Shown one piece after another: positions 12,260 to 24,582 of a stretch of 64,000 nt of DNA. The stretch comes from Diogma glabrata (lineage: Eukaryota > Arthropoda > Insecta > Diptera > Cylindrotomidae). The first letter of the stretch is position 1, and every line of letters starts with the position of its first letter. The stretch spans positions 214,664,204 to 214,728,203 of the forward strand of contig OY856188.1 in NCBI GenBank assembly GCA_963693315.1, given 5' to 3'. The translations under genes were made by a program, and so were the position numbers. The notes below the pieces were generated by a model. The model was not told the origin of the DNA, ran no database searches, and saw nothing but the letters and a program-made list of their open reading frames with translations.

Positions 12260-12940
12260 AACCCAAATTCCACGAAATACAACAACAACACTATTCATTT
12301 CATGAATTGGTTGTTGTGTTTGGTTTCCCTGGAAGTCAGTGTATCGTCTGGATTTTTCTGTAATCGTAACAATACTTTATATGCAATTTGACTGATAAGC
12401 TTATTTTTAATTGTATTATGTTATTTCATTGCAATTGTTATCAGCTTTAATTTTAGTACGCTATCTTATTTTTATAGTACCGTGATTTGTAAGAAAAAAA
12501 TTAGCATCATCAATTATGCCGTAAACTTTAATTCAAGACGAGGAAAAATTTTGATTGAACACTTCAGATAAAGAGGGTACAAAATAATTAAAATTGGTCT
12601 CATTTGATAGAGGTCTGAAATAGTTTTGTTTACCGACTCGAGTAAGATTCTTCTATTCTAAGAAAACTTCTTAAAATTTTATTTTAGAATTTTGCACTAT
12701 AAACAGTTTTTCTTATAATTTTGAAAAAATCCTGTAGGTCCATGTTTTCATTCTCCGCTAAATTTAGTCGGAAACAAAAATTGAAATAATGACTCATTCA
12801 ATAAATTTGTATGAAATTTTATAACAGTAAATTTTATACAAAAAATTGATGAGTTATAGCCGAAATTTTTGGATGGAAGATTTTGATGAAGACTCCAATA
12901 GAACAATTTGGTAAATTTTTATTAATAATTATTTTTTAAC
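12260..12940. other. AT-rich stretch, nothing recognised
   Basis: Only a small imperfect hairpin at about 12284-12340 built of acaacaacaac and ttggttgttgtgtttgg. No gene supported. Confidence 0.4.
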
Positions 12941-13029
12941 CACTAAGTTGAGAAATCGTCATTATTGAATTGCACTAATGAGAAGTAATTTTTCTCACCC
13001 TATAATTCAATAATAATAATAAAAAATTA

Positions 13030-13369
13030 CCTAGGTTAATAATGACAAATTTTCTTTTATTTTTAATTGAAATGAAGAAAAAAAAAAACAGAAACCAATA
13101 ATACTTGCATTCCCGTTTTTCGTTTTATTAGTATGAAACTAAACTTCTAGGCATACTTGATATTTTAAGATATTTGAAAAATGAAATAGAAAATGACTAA
13201 TATCAAAATCTAATCAAATCAAATATGATAATTAGTGTTAGTAGTTAAAAAAATTCTATATATACCTCGGTTGAGAAAGCAAATATACACCTCGAACATA
13301 TTCATTCCTCAAAGTTCTCGGTGAATAATAGCTCACTTCTCAACCTTTTTATATAATGTACTATTTTAC
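13030..13369. repeat. dispersed repeat D, copy 1 (uninterrupted)
   Basis: Aligns along its length with 13970-14463 plus 19329-19366. Shared blocks include ttattagtatgaaact, tacttgatatttta, atatcaaaatctaat, gataattagtgttagt, cctcaaagttctcgg and cacttctcaacc. This copy lacks the two insertions present in copy 2 and therefore preserves both empty sites. A partial further duplication (aatgagaagtaatttttNtca) occurs at about 12975 and 13410. Confidence 0.75.
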
Positions 13370-13832
13370 TACTAACCTGGGAAATCGCTATTATTTACTC
13401 AATTTCTCTAATGAGAAGTAATTTTTTTCACGCTAGGTCAATAATAATAACAAAAAAATCTTTTTATTCGCCTATATATTAAAGTGTTACTTTATTACTG
13501 TGATTTGCGGCTTTAAAGTATCACTTTTCAACTATTTATTTTGTCGTCATAGCTACGTCCAAAAAAGTAAAAAGCATTTGTATTTGTTTAAATTCTATGA
13601 AAAATAAATTTTTTTATCAAAGCAACCCGCAAATTCAAAATTTCATTATCCAATTAAAATAGTTGTTATCATTTGTTGTCATAGAATTTGGAAAAAATAA
13701 TAAATATTTTTTCAAAGGTTACTTGTTCCACATATTTTTATTTTAAAATTTATGAAAATAAAAATGAAGATAAATAATTTTAATTTAGAATAAACAACTT
13801 TTCTTAAAATATTTTGCTTGCGGCGTATAAAA

Positions 13833-13966
13833 AATAGTATATGATGCACGGACGTAAGCTATTTTGGACTTAATGTGGGTGCAAATCTCGGCTAGCGCCT
13901 CGATTTGCAAACTCCACATCCGTCCAAAATCTTTAGCTTTACGTCCTAGCATCATAATGTACTATT
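13833..13966. repeat. hairpin repeat 2 (shared GCTAGCGC tip)
   Basis: Inverted repeat of about 60-bp arms: aatagtatatgatgc...ggacgtaagct pairs with agctttacgtcc...gcatcataatgtactatt. The tip at 13887-13902 is ctcggctagcgcctcg flanked by gcaaa/tttgc. It abuts copy 2 of repeat D. Confidence 0.65.
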
Positions 13967-14463
13967 AGGCAACTAATGACGAATTTTCTTTTAATTTTAA
14001 TGAAATAAACAGAGAAAAAAACAAACATATAATAATTGCATTTTTATTAGTATGAAGTTTTGAGTTTTATTTTATTAGTATGAAACTAGACTTCCAGGCT
14101 ACTTGATATTTTAAACTATTTAAAATTGATTTTCCATTTCATTTCACTAATAGCTGTGTTTTTTTGTAATTCCATATAGAACAGAATTAAAATTTTCAAT
14201 ACGATTTGACAACTAATTCGTTCTGTAATAATTCTACAGAACTATTTAGCTGTCAAATCGTATTGAAAATTTTAATTCTGTTCTATATAGAATTACAAAA
14301 AAACACAGCTAATATCAAAATCTAATAAAATCAAATGTGATAATTAGTGTTAGTTGTAAAAACATTCTATATACCTGGGAGAACGCAAATATAGGCCTCG
14401 AAAATTATATCCCTAGTCGTTACACGCTTGAGGACGCACCTCAAAGTTCTCGGTCAATAATAG
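13967..14463. repeat. dispersed repeat D, copy 2 (interrupted)
   Basis: Second copy of the repeat at 13030-13369. It is broken by a fold-back element at 14153-14309 and by the large CCC...GGG element at 14464-19328; its end resumes at 19329-19366. Confidence 0.75.
14153..14309. mobile_element. fold-back MITE, 157 bp, near-perfect palindrome
   Basis: Arms of about 58 bp (gctgtgtttttttgtaatt inward and its complement) are almost identical. It is flanked by taata on both sides (14148-14152, 14310-14314). Copy 1 of repeat D reads gactaatatcaaa at the same place, which supports a 5-bp TAATA duplication. No coding capacity. Confidence 0.85.
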
Positions 14464-14880
14464 CCCTTGTAAAAAAAATGATAGAAAACGATAGAAACCG
14501 ATAGACCGTTTTCTATCGTTTGCTATGCGGTTTTTGAATGAGAATTAATGGGTTGTAATAGTTTTTTCCCATAGAAACGGATGCGGACTCTTACGTATTG
14601 CCTTTTGTGACGGATGCAATTTCTATCGTTTTTGGGTGTTTCTTATCGTTATTTTCTGATAGAGATGAAAATCTAGTGAAAAAATAGAACCGTTTTCTAT
14701 CGTTTCCTTTGCGGTTTTTGAATGAAAATGGATGGGTCTGTATCGTTTTTTTTCGATAGAATTTTTGTATCGCTTTAATCAATCGTTTCCTATCGTTTTT
14801 TGGTAGATTTTCTGAATCGTTTTCAATGGGATATTTCACATTATTTTATTTTCTGTTAATTCCTTCCTATCCGTTTTGAT

Positions 14881-15160
14881 CGTTTCTTATCGTAAAAGCC
14901 GAATTTTAGTGCAATATCCTATCGTTTTCAATGGGTTATTTCACATTTTTTTTTTGTTTATTCCTATCTGTTTTAATCGTTTCTTATCGTAAAAGCCGAA
15001 TTTTAGTGCAATATCCTATCGTTTTGGATCGTTTTCAATGAGTTATTTCACATTATTTTTTTTCTGTTAATTCCTATCCGTTTTAATCGTTTCTTATCGT
15101 AAAAGGCGAATTTCAGTGCAATATCCTATCGTTTTGAATCGTTTTCAATGGGTTATTTCA
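14881..15160. repeat. tandem repeats, left arm of the large element
   Basis: The unit cgtttcttatcgtaaaagNc...cctatcgtttt recurs with starts at 14881, 14978 and 15088. The apparent ORF that runs through neighbouring repeats on the minus strand (14591-14839) is repeat sequence, not a gene. Confidence 0.75.
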
Positions 15161-15171
15161 CATTTTTTTTT

Positions 15172-15224
15172 GTTTAGAAATTTATTTCAAAACTAACACG
15201 AAACATCAATACGTTGCCGGAAAA
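15172..15224. repeat. 53-bp word shared with 50423-50475 (inverted)
   Basis: gtttagaaatttatttcaaa...acgttgccggaaaat is found here directly before the RTE-like copy and again, inverted, at 50423-50475 with few differences. It is not at the 5' end of RTE copy 2, so it seems to be a separate repeat. Confidence 0.6.
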
Positions 15225-15596
15225 TCATAACAGATCATAAATTAATATAATTTAGTGAAAAGATGATGGGTAGCGGAATCCGAAATTCGACGTCCACGTC
15301 GTGCTGCTTGGTTAATGCTGACAGAATTAGGTTGGTGTATTGGAGACAAGCAGAGTAAAAACTGCTTAGTCAATGACGCTACATCACGGCAAATTGGCGT
15401 CTTAAAACCAATGCTACTCAAGCGTCTGTTCTCCATGTCAGGGGCGGCTTGGAGCGGGCTTCTGTCTTGGATCAAGCGGCTCGCTATATAAACGTGTAAA
15501 AAGGTTGTTTCTGGTAACCTTAAGATGCAGAACGAACCCATTCACGACAATTTGGGTTGGACCTAAGGTTAACACCCTAACCCCGGAAAAAAAACT

Positions 15597-18107
15597 TTGT
15601 TAAATTTGGAAATCAGAAATAGAATAACAGACCTGGATTTCAAAATAGAATTTTACCTGGACGTGAAAAAGGACCAGACTGCCGAATCGGAACGTGAAAC
15701 GTTGCGCAGCCTGAGCGCTCCTGATGCTCTTATAAGTCTAGAAGTAGAGGCTGAGAGGTATAGGATGGATATCATTGCTCTGCAAGAAATTAGACAGCCG
15801 ATAATCGGAAAACAAGATTTGGATAGTCACTCTCTATATTGTAGTAGTCATCCTTCTCGAAGAGAATTTGGAACTGGTTTCTTGTTGGTGCACGCATACA
15901 AGAAGCTGTGATGAAATTCATCCCGGTCAGTGAGAGGATCTGCTACCTACGTGTACGCGGTACATACAACAATATTTCTCTTATTGCCGTGCATGCACCT
16001 ACTGAAGCTAAGACCGTCGACGAGAAGGATACTTTCTACATAGCACTGGAAGAGGTTATGAAACAAACACCAACACGTGACTTCATTATGGTTCTTGGTG
16101 ACTTTAATGGGCAGGTTGGAAGAGATATCTCTTATGGAAATGTGGTGGGACCCAACAGTCAGCATTTGAATTTGAATGATAATGATGATAGAATGACTCA
16201 GTTTGCATTATCAAATAATTTGAGAATTGCCAGTACGTTCTTTCCGCATCGATCGATTCAGAAGCAAACTTGGGTCTCACCAAATGGAAACACTCGAAAT
16301 CAAATTGACCACGTGCTAGTTTTCGAGCGTTCTGGATGTGCAATTCTTTAGAGGTGCATACATTGGAAGTGACCACTTCCTTGTATGTGCAACGATAAGG
16401 TTCCACTCCCCAAATCCAGGCATTCCAAAATTTAAACAACGAAAACGTTTTAACATCTCATCATTAAAGAATGCTGAAACGGAAGAGAGATATCAAAACC
16501 ATATTGCCGAAACATTGGAGAAATCAGAAACCATTAATGGAGACGTCGATAAGTCATGGTATTTGCTCAAAGATGCTATTTTAAGCGCTGCTGAAGGAAC
16601 GACCACAGAACCACCCCCAGAAGCCATGGATGGATCAAGCATGCCTTGACGCTATCCAATACAAAAGAGATTGTAACTGACTTGGACGACCACAGAATCA
16701 CCCCCAGAAGCCATGGATGGATCAAGCATGCCTTAACGCTATCCAATACAAAAGAAATTGTAATCAGAAATGTCTACAAGGACGCAACACCAGGTCCACG
16801 AAGGAGAACTATAAACTGGCAAGCCGTTATAAAGCTATGTAGACGCATGAAGAGAGAATGGTGAAAGAGAAAGTGTGAGGAGATTGAAAGCTTCAATAAG
16901 GAACATCAATCGCGTAACTTCTTTCAACAGGATAAGGCCTTAAAGAAGGGACCTAAAACTAGATCAACTGCTATTTAAAACGAAGGTGAGGAGCTACAAG
17001 TAGCCCTTAAAAATATTTTAGATACTTTGGCCGCTTAGTTAGAATCTTCTTGACTTAAGTGACCAGCAACAAGTCGGGCGACGAGCAAAGCTTATTCGTG
17101 CGTCAAAGATAAATGTAGACAAACCAACCAAAGAGGAATTCGAAGCGGCGCTGTAAAAATTAAAACTCAATAAAGCACCTGGTATCAACGATATAACATC
17201 CGAAATGATTGTACGTGGTGGTGAAACTCTATCCTTAAGATTGTTTGGATTGGTTCAAATGATCTGGAGGACTGAAAACATGCCACAGGACTGGAACACA
17301 CCTATGCTGATACCAATCCATAAAAAAGGTAATCGCCTATAATGTGCAGACTACAGAGGAATCGCTCTCCTCTGCACAGCATATAAGATCTTTTCATACA
17401 TTTTGCTATCAAAAATCAATCCTTTTGCTGAACAACTGTTTGGAGAATATCAGTGTGGCTTCCGGCGGGGCCGAGGTACCACCGATGCACTTTTCTCGAT
17501 AAGGATGATTTTGGAAAAGTGCAGAGAGTTCAACATACCTGTGCACCAACTCTTCATTGATTTCAGGCAGGCCTACGACTCTCTCGAACGATAGACTCTA
17601 TGGTCTGTTCTGGTGTCAATGGGAATTCCGGGTTAACTGGTATCACTATGCAAAATGACAGTACAGAACTCTCAATGCTGTGTACGAGTAGAGAACGAAA
17701 TATCAAAGTTTTTTAAAATCGACTCCGGTTTAAGACAAGGTGATGCTATCTCTCCTATACTTTTTAATTTAGCCTTGGAATATGTGTGCCGTCAAAAGAA
17801 ACTACCTACTAACAACAATATCTTGTCAATAAACTCAGTACAGATGATCACTTACGCTGATGATGTTGTCATCCTCGGCCGAAGCGAGGCTGTTATGAGT
17901 GAGACTTTCAAGTCGCTGCAGAGCGGTGCTAGAGAGATTGTACTGCAAATTAACTACAATAAAACTAAACATATGAATGTTTCAAGAGAGGCTGAGAAGA
18001 AAGATTTGATGTACGGCGATGAACGAACTGAGGGAGTTGAATCTTTTAAATATTTGGGATCAATGCTTGACTCAAACAACAGCATACCTATAGATATAAA
18101 AGCTTGA
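15597..18107 (+). pseudogene. endonuclease-reverse transcriptase ORF, broken
   Basis: A polyprotein for target-primed retrotransposition, now interrupted by several frameshifts and stops. In order: endonuclease start (about 15750-15911, IIALQEIRQPIIGKQD), endonuclease core with GDFNGQVGRD (16097-16126) and the catalytic SDHFLV motif (16368-16385), a linker, then reverse transcriptase with GEYQCGFRRGRGTTDA near 17440-17490, RQGDAISPILFNLALEYV near 17735-17790, and the catalytic YADDVVILG (17853-17879). A change of frame separates the endonuclease segments at about 15910 and 16340. Stops occur in the linker (for example the TGA at 16648) and between about 16860 and 17400. An 87-bp in-frame tandem duplication lies at 16601-16774. 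It cannot make a functional protein. Confidence 0.88.
16601..16774 (+). repeat. 87-bp tandem duplication inside the RTE-like ORF
   Basis: The block gaccacagaaNcacccccag...caaaagaNattgtaa occurs twice at an offset of 87 bp, a multiple of three. Copy 2 of the element (32397-34980) has it once, so this is a local event in copy 1. Confidence 0.85.
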
Positions 18108-18349
18108 ATCGCTGTAGGTAATCGGACTTTCTACTCAATTAAGCCTCTCCTTGGATCACCGTATGTATCAAAAAACACCAAGCTAAAGATATACAAGACA
18201 TTGATTAGATTAGTTGTGGTGCATGGGTCACAAACGTAGACCCTTACACAAAATGACGAATCGCATTTATCTGTATTTGAGCGTAAGATCATACGCTACA
18301 TTTTTGGTCCACTTAAGACAGACGATGGAGAGTATAGAACCCAATATAA

Positions 18350-19140
18350 CTGAAATATCTGATATATCTGAAATATCCAATAGGTTACGGTAGATGCCAA
18401 TTGGTTTGTTTTTCTTGAAAAATTTCAATCGTAAATTTCAGATTCAAACCGATAGGAATCTGATGGCGGAAAATACGATAGGTTACGATTGGTTTTACAT
18501 ATGGAATGTACTATAGAAAACGTTTAAGAACGTGTTTAGTTTTACCAAAAAATTTCAATCAAAAACTTCAGATTCAGAACGATTAACAACGATAGAAAAT
18601 CTATCGTAAAAAACCCATTGAAACCAAATCTGAAATATCCCATAGGTGACGATAGATGCCGATTGGTTTGTTTTTCTTGAAAAAATTTCAATCGTAAATT
18701 TCAGATTCAAGCCGATAGGAATCTGATGGCGAAAAAATACGATAGGCTACGATTGGTGCTACATATGGAATGTACGATAAAAAACTATTCAAAACTTGTT
18801 CAGTTTTACCAAAAAATTTCAAGTCGTGATCTTCAGATTTAAAACGATTAACTACGATAGAAATTCCATCGTAAAAAAACCATTGAAACCGAAAAGTAAA
18901 AAATTCCTTTAGATAACGATAGATTACGATTGGTTGATTTCTCCAGAAAACATCTCATCGTAAATTTCAGATTCAGCCCGATAGAAATCTAATGACGGGA
19001 AAATACGATAAGTTACGATTGGTGCTATATATGTAATGTCGGATAGAAAACGATTCAAAACTTTTTCAATTTCACCAAAAAAAATTTCAATCGTGATCTT
19101 CATGTTCAAAACGATTAGCTACGATAGAAATTCTATCGTA
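18350..19140. repeat. tandem repeats of about 265 bp, right arm of the large element
   Basis: Units start at about 18477 (gataggttacgattggt), 18741 (gataggctacgattggt) and 19007 (gataagttacgattggt). Each holds ttcaatcgtaaatttcagat and acgatagaaaNtctatcgta. Diverged about 10-15% by eye. Confidence 0.75.
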
Positions 19141-19369
19141 AAAAAACCATTGAAACCGAAAACTGAAAAATCCTATAGGTTACGATAGATTACGGTGCGT
19201 TTTCTATCTGGCAGATATAGTCTATGCGTTTAAAATGATTAAATCCGATAGAAACGGATAGCAAACGATAGAAAACTATTCGTTTTCAATCGTTTTCTAT
19301 CGATTTCTTTCGATTTTTTTTATAAGGGAGATCACTTCTCAACCTTGTTATATAATGTACTATTTAAGC

Positions 19370-21800
19370 GTTAAGTTTGAAAAAGTTTCAAATTTTAGAT
19401 ATACTTTAACCAATATTACGAGGGAATATTGTGTTGCTTCAAGTACTTCAACATTCACATTAACCCGAAACACCGTTCAAGATGGTATGATAAAATCATG
19501 TACATTTTTAAAAAACTATAAACATTGTTACGTTTATGTTTAATTTGTGATAATGAATTTTTTAATGTTAATATTCCAAAACAAAAACGATTTATATAAA
19601 TAATTATAATGAATTGCATGTTGAAATATAACTAACCACCGGATAACGAACTGAACAAGCTTTAAATATTTTTAATTTAAGGTCAAATAAGAGTTTATGA
19701 TAAAAAAATACAATTAATTTTGAAAATATAATATAGCAATTGCTAAAACTGTAATAAGTAGTGGTTAAATGTTTACGTGTCGTATGCGGGCAATCTTTCT
19801 TTAGCTGTATCCTTTTCAATAAATCACAAATCATATAGTTTCAAACAAACCCCACTTTTTATGCCTTAATTCTCAATAATCCTGAAACAAAATGGAATAA
19901 AAACATGACTAATTTCTATGAATATTCTTATACAACTTATTGTCTGTTTCAACAACACATTTTAATGGGAATTAAAAATAGTCATCATCAATGAAAAAAA
20001 AAAAATATTTCAGACAAACTGATAGAAATCACATAAGTCATGAACAATATTTTTATATTTATTTGATGTAAATGAAGTTAGACAAGATGATCAGACGAAT
20101 AGTTTCATAAACTGACAATCGTTTAAACTTTTTTTTCAAATGAGAATATAATTTTATTTACTTTATGAATTACAAGATTATTTTATGTTATATTTATGTA
20201 TGAACAATAAATAAGATGTATTTATTTTGATTTTTAATTAAAGTATCTATTATTACTCTAACTGAATTAGATTTGAAATTAGATTTATGAGCAATAAACT
20301 GAGTTTTATTATATCAAATTAAATATTTACGAGCAGGAGCTTAAAATTCACAAAATTCTATTTCTTTTGTTTGAATAAAATTATTGTTTTAAATTTTATT
20401 TCGTTATTACTTATTTTGGAAGTAAGGAGAGCTTTTGATGATGCTTATCTTTAGTTTTTTGAGTGACATATACTGAATGTAAATAAAACTAAAATGTTAA
20501 AACTAAAAAAAGTAACACGAAATCATATTGATTTTGTTTTTTATGTTTTTTGTTTTGCTTTTTATGTTCTTATAATTATGTTGTTTTTTTTTAAATTAAA
20601 TGAAATTTTACTTTGTTGACGAGTTATATTTGCTTATAGTGGTCAGGATAACAATATTTTTATGTTTTAGGTAAATCGATGGAGATTATCCATGTGTCAA
20701 TCAATCAAATCTAACTCTAAATTAATCTAAAAATGTTAACAAATACTACAGTTGTATTTTTTGTATATAAACCGATGCTTTATTTAATCAAACAATATAA
20801 TTCCAGTAGCAATTACCTTTTAATTTTTTATCAATAACACTGATAACAAAAGCTAAGTTTATCTGAATATTTACTTTATATATGGTTGTATTGTATAATC
20901 AAATAAATAAAATTTAAAATTTGGAAATAGATAGATAAGTGAATGTGTGGAAGTTTGTTTGAATAGATAAGTTATGGTTTTTGAAAAAAGTTTTATGTTT
21001 TCTATGTTGCATATAGTTAAGTATCATTGTCGTACAAAAGAGTAGGTTTGCATGCCAAGTTTTGGATTGCCGATGTTATTCAAACTCTTCTGCAACTCTT
21101 ATTCCAAATCTTTTCTGCAACAAACTCTTGTTTAAAGAAACCAGTGTACACACAACTCTTTTAGAGATTACAAATTTGTAAGCAAGAGATTAAATGAGAA
21201 TTGATTCTAATCAAATGTTACATTCTTATATTTTTACAGTTCTAAAAATCAAAATATTTTACGTATCAAAATTGTCCAGATGGTCATTAATCCAATATAT
21301 TGAAATCCTAAAAGGGTTAATTGTCTTGCTTTAAATTAAATTCGGACAGTATTAACATTTCTTTATTAGCCTTCTTCTTAAATTTATAAGACAAACATTT
21401 TAATGTCATGTCAACGTGTAACAGATTGTCTGTCTATATTTCATCACAATTTGTAATTCATTAAAAGTATTTTGGAAATTTCAAAAATTACCCAAAGTTT
21501 TAGTCACTCTATTATGTTATTTATTATATTTTTTTGATAATTGATTTTTGTTTTAATTTATTTTTATTGGTTATACTCACGATTTACTGTTTTTAAAAGC
21601 CGAACTTAATTTAAACGTTATCTTAAATATTTCAGCATTTTAGTGTTTAAGTAAATTTCATCAAATGTTTAGTAACCTAAGATTACGTTTTAAATTTATT
21701 ATCAAAACAAAAGTGTTCGATCTTTTTGCTTTATGACCATTTCAAACTAGCCAAGTCTGTCTTTTTAGAGACTTTTTAAATTTTAAAGTGTTTATTATCA
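19370..21800. other. AT-rich stretch, no gene seen
   Basis: Several short ORFs of random composition; no recognised domain, RNA gene or element end. Confidence 0.4.
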
Positions 21801-21816
21801 ATAATGAATTCTTCAC

Positions 21817-22035
21817 ATGGTTTTCGAACGCTTTTATTGCAGATTGGAAAAGAAGCTGGAGGCAATGCAAAGGCTTGCTTACTTTTGTACTACAAATGCT
21901 ATCCGCATGAAAATGACGCCCTACGGCGGTTTTACAAGTCTTACTATGACTCTGCATTTATTTGTAAGAATGGGAACTCATAATACATGCGCTAAATCTA
22001 GGAAGAAACCCAAAAGGTTTGTCTGCGCCGACTGA
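21817..22035 (+). pseudogene. jockey-like reverse transcriptase scrap
   Basis: 72 codons read ...LEKKLEAMQRLAYFCTTNAI followed by RMKMTPYGGF. This resembles the segment downstream of the RT domain in jockey-clade non-LTR elements (pattern KxxxxQRxAxLxxTGAxRxTPTxAL). The rest of the frame has no similarity I can name and no further domain adjoins it. It is a fragment; the family call is by pattern only. Confidence 0.5.
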
Positions 22036-22049
22036 TAAAGCGCACCTCT

Positions 22050-23550
22050 AAATATTCTTATAGGAAAGTAGAGTAATAATCCCAACAAAGATAATTTCAA
22101 AACTTTTTTGTATGAACTTTTTTGTATATACATAAAAATCTTCTGAATTTCAAAATAAATTATTTGGAAAACCACAAATTGATTGTATTGTAACCAGAAA
22201 TATTGTTAGGCATTTAGTAAAAGAAATTATAGTTTTTACAAAAAATTTTGTGTGTTGTATATTTCAAAATTTTTTAATTTTGTTTTAGTGTGGTGTGATG
22301 CTATCTATATTGATTATAATTGTATATCAGGCACAATCCAATTTGTTTAAAATTTTAACATTTTAAAATCTTAACTCGTTGTCAAAAGTGAGTAATCCTC
22401 AAAAATGAGTAATTAATTAGATAGGATTAGTAAAATATTAGGGACGGTCAGGAGTCCTTAAATGCTCAGGATAGTTACCTTTAGTGCAAAATAGTGCAAT
22501 AATGATCTAAGTTTTTATGTTATCTCATGGGTTATTATTTCACGCTAATTATCTCACTGTATTTATGTTAAAACTGAGCTGTTAACACGTATACTACTGG
22601 TGGCACTATTGAGAGGTTATAGTCATATATAATACAACAACAAGATGTTAAACTTTTAAATAGTAAATAATTTAACATAGAGATTTTGTAAGAAAGAAGA
22701 CGAAACAGCCCTTCACACGTATGAGAGTGTTTGGACTCTAAGGCTGAGTGTTTGGGGAGATATGTAATAGAAAAAAAAACAAGTCTCGTACCAAAAAAAA
22801 GCTCTTTGTATCTAACTGATATCATTAAATAGATTAAAATCAAAACAACTAATAACTAAAATCTAATTCCATCAAAACTTGTCAATACCAAATCATTGAG
22901 AGAAATAATTGAACATACAAATAAAAAATTACCAAAACTGTCAAAACATTTATACAAAAAATTAATAGAGTAGCTTATTTATGAATTTTATATCACCTTT
23001 ACACATTTAGTCAGTCAGTCATCTTTACAGTCGTCAGGTAAATATGTAGACAAAAATAGAATAAATATATTATATAGATCATAATAGTTTTTATCGTTTT
23101 TAGATTATTATGAAATTAATATTTTATTTTTATTAAACGAAACTAAACTGAACTAAACTAAAAAAAAAGTGCTGGCGCCAGTGTTATCAGTTGACAGTTG
23201 TCAATAAATGTCAAAAATCTAGAAAATTATTTATTTTATATACATGGATAAATGTGTTTTTATGGTCTCTATATTAGAAAATTGAATTAAAATGGTTATT
23301 CATAATTTTTGAATATGTTGATTGAAATTCTAAGTTTTTATTCATTTCATTTCTAAAATTTTATTCTAAAGGTAAATTTTTTTTCCATACAAACTTTAGC
23401 TTGCTTACTGCAAATTTGTAAATTGTATAAGATACAAGCTCATTTTATCGTAAAGTACATTCTCTTAAGAATTATCTAAAAACGCTGCCGAAAATTACAA
23501 CTGGTGATCTTAAAAAGTTTTAGAAAAAAATTAATTCAAAAATGAAATCT
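22050..23550. other. AT-rich stretch, no gene seen
   Basis: Nothing recognised apart from a small palindrome ctggcgccag near 23172. Confidence 0.4.
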
Positions 23551-24582
23551 GCTGCTAATAAAAGATGCTATTTTAAGCGCTGCTGAGGGAGTACTTAGAC
23601 AACCAGAAAATAACTCTCAGAAACCCTAGATGGATCAAGCATGTCTTGACTCTATAGTAAAAACAAAAGAGATTGCTATTTGAAATGTCTTCAAAGGCAG
23701 GTCCACGAAGGAGAACTATAAACATGGCAAGACAAGGCGTTATAAAGTAATGTAGACGGAGATTGAACTGACTGTGTGAGAAGATTGAATTCTTCAACAA
23801 GGCACATCAATACCGCAACTTTTTTCAACAGGTTAAAACCTTAAAAAAGGCATCCAAACTAGATCGAAAGCTATTCAAATAGAAGATGAGGAGCTACAAG
23901 TAAACCTAAACAATATTGTAGATACTTGGGCCACTTACTGGCCATTTACTTTGAGAATCTTTTTAACTTAAGTGACCAGCAGCCAGTCGTGCGACGAGCA
24001 AAACTTACACGTGCTTTTAAGGTATATGTAGACAAACGCACAAAAGACGACGGACAGCGGCGCTGTCAAATTAAAACCTAATAAAGCACCTGGCATCAAC
24101 GATATAACACCAGCGGTTGCCAAAATCAATCCTTTCCCTGAATACGATATATGTAGACGAACGCACAAAAGACGACGAACAGCGACGCTGTCAAAATTAA
24201 AATCGACGATATAACACTTACTCTCCAAAATCAATCCTTTTCCTGAATAACTGTTTAAAGAATATCACTGTGGTTTCCGGTAATGCCAATTTTGAAAAAG
24301 TATCGAGAGTTCAACAAACCCAACATTTTGTAGATTTTAGGCAGGCCTATAAGAGTCTCTCGGACAAGAGTCTATAGTCTGCTCTAATGTTAATGGAAAT
24401 CTCTGGTAAACTGGCATCAATACCTGCACTACAGAACTCTGAATGCTGGATGCAAGTATAAGAGAATGAAATATCAAAGTTTTTGAACATCGACTCCGGA
24501 CTAAGAGCTCCTATACTCTTTAATTTACCTTGGAATAGCCTTGCTTTGACGTCAAAAGAAACAGAATATTCAATATAGACAA

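Larger units (their letters stand above)
15264..18350 (+). mobile_element. RTE-like non-LTR retrotransposon, copy 1 (3' truncated)
   Basis: Encodes an apurinic-type endonuclease followed by a reverse transcriptase, the order of RTE-like elements. The 5' part aligns with the minus-strand copy at 34980 from about gggtagcgNaatccgaaatt onward. The 3' end stops within the sequence encoding YRTRYNFEI-type residues, before the tail seen at 26549 and 27989. It lies between the two arms of the large CCC...GGG element. Clade assignment rests on overall resemblance to endonuclease-RT proteins often annotated as craniofacial development protein 2-like, and would need a phylogeny. Confidence 0.85.
14464..19328. 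mobile_element. large CCC...GGG transposon carrying an RTE-like insertion
   Basis: Begins cccttgtaaaaaaaatga and ends with the inverted form of cccttataaaaaaaat. It is flanked by AG (14462-14463, 19329-19330). Repeat D copy 1 shows the matching empty site aataatagctcacttctc, against aataatag plus atcacttctc here, so the duplication is 2 bp. Both arms are built from the motif ga(t/a)agaaac(g)gatag and its complement tctatcgttt. The left arm has about three tandem units of 97-110 bp from 14881, the right arm about three units of 264-266 bp from 18350. The middle is an unrelated RTE-like retrotransposon. No transposase remains. Confidence 0.8.

Noticed and set aside
14591..14839. 82-codon minus-strand ORF rich in Lys/Arg/Asn
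   Set aside because: Translation of tandem tctatcgttt repeats in the large CCC...GGG element.
15242..15541. 99-codon minus-strand ORF over the RTE-like 5' region
   Set aside because: Antisense to the 5' untranslated region of the retrotransposon; not preserved in copy 2.
16104..16439. 111-codon minus-strand ORF
   Set aside because: Antisense shadow of the endonuclease coding region.
14881..19140. Possible CRISPR-like repeats
   Set aside because: These are tandem, degenerate transposon repeats in a eukaryotic sequence with no regular spacers.
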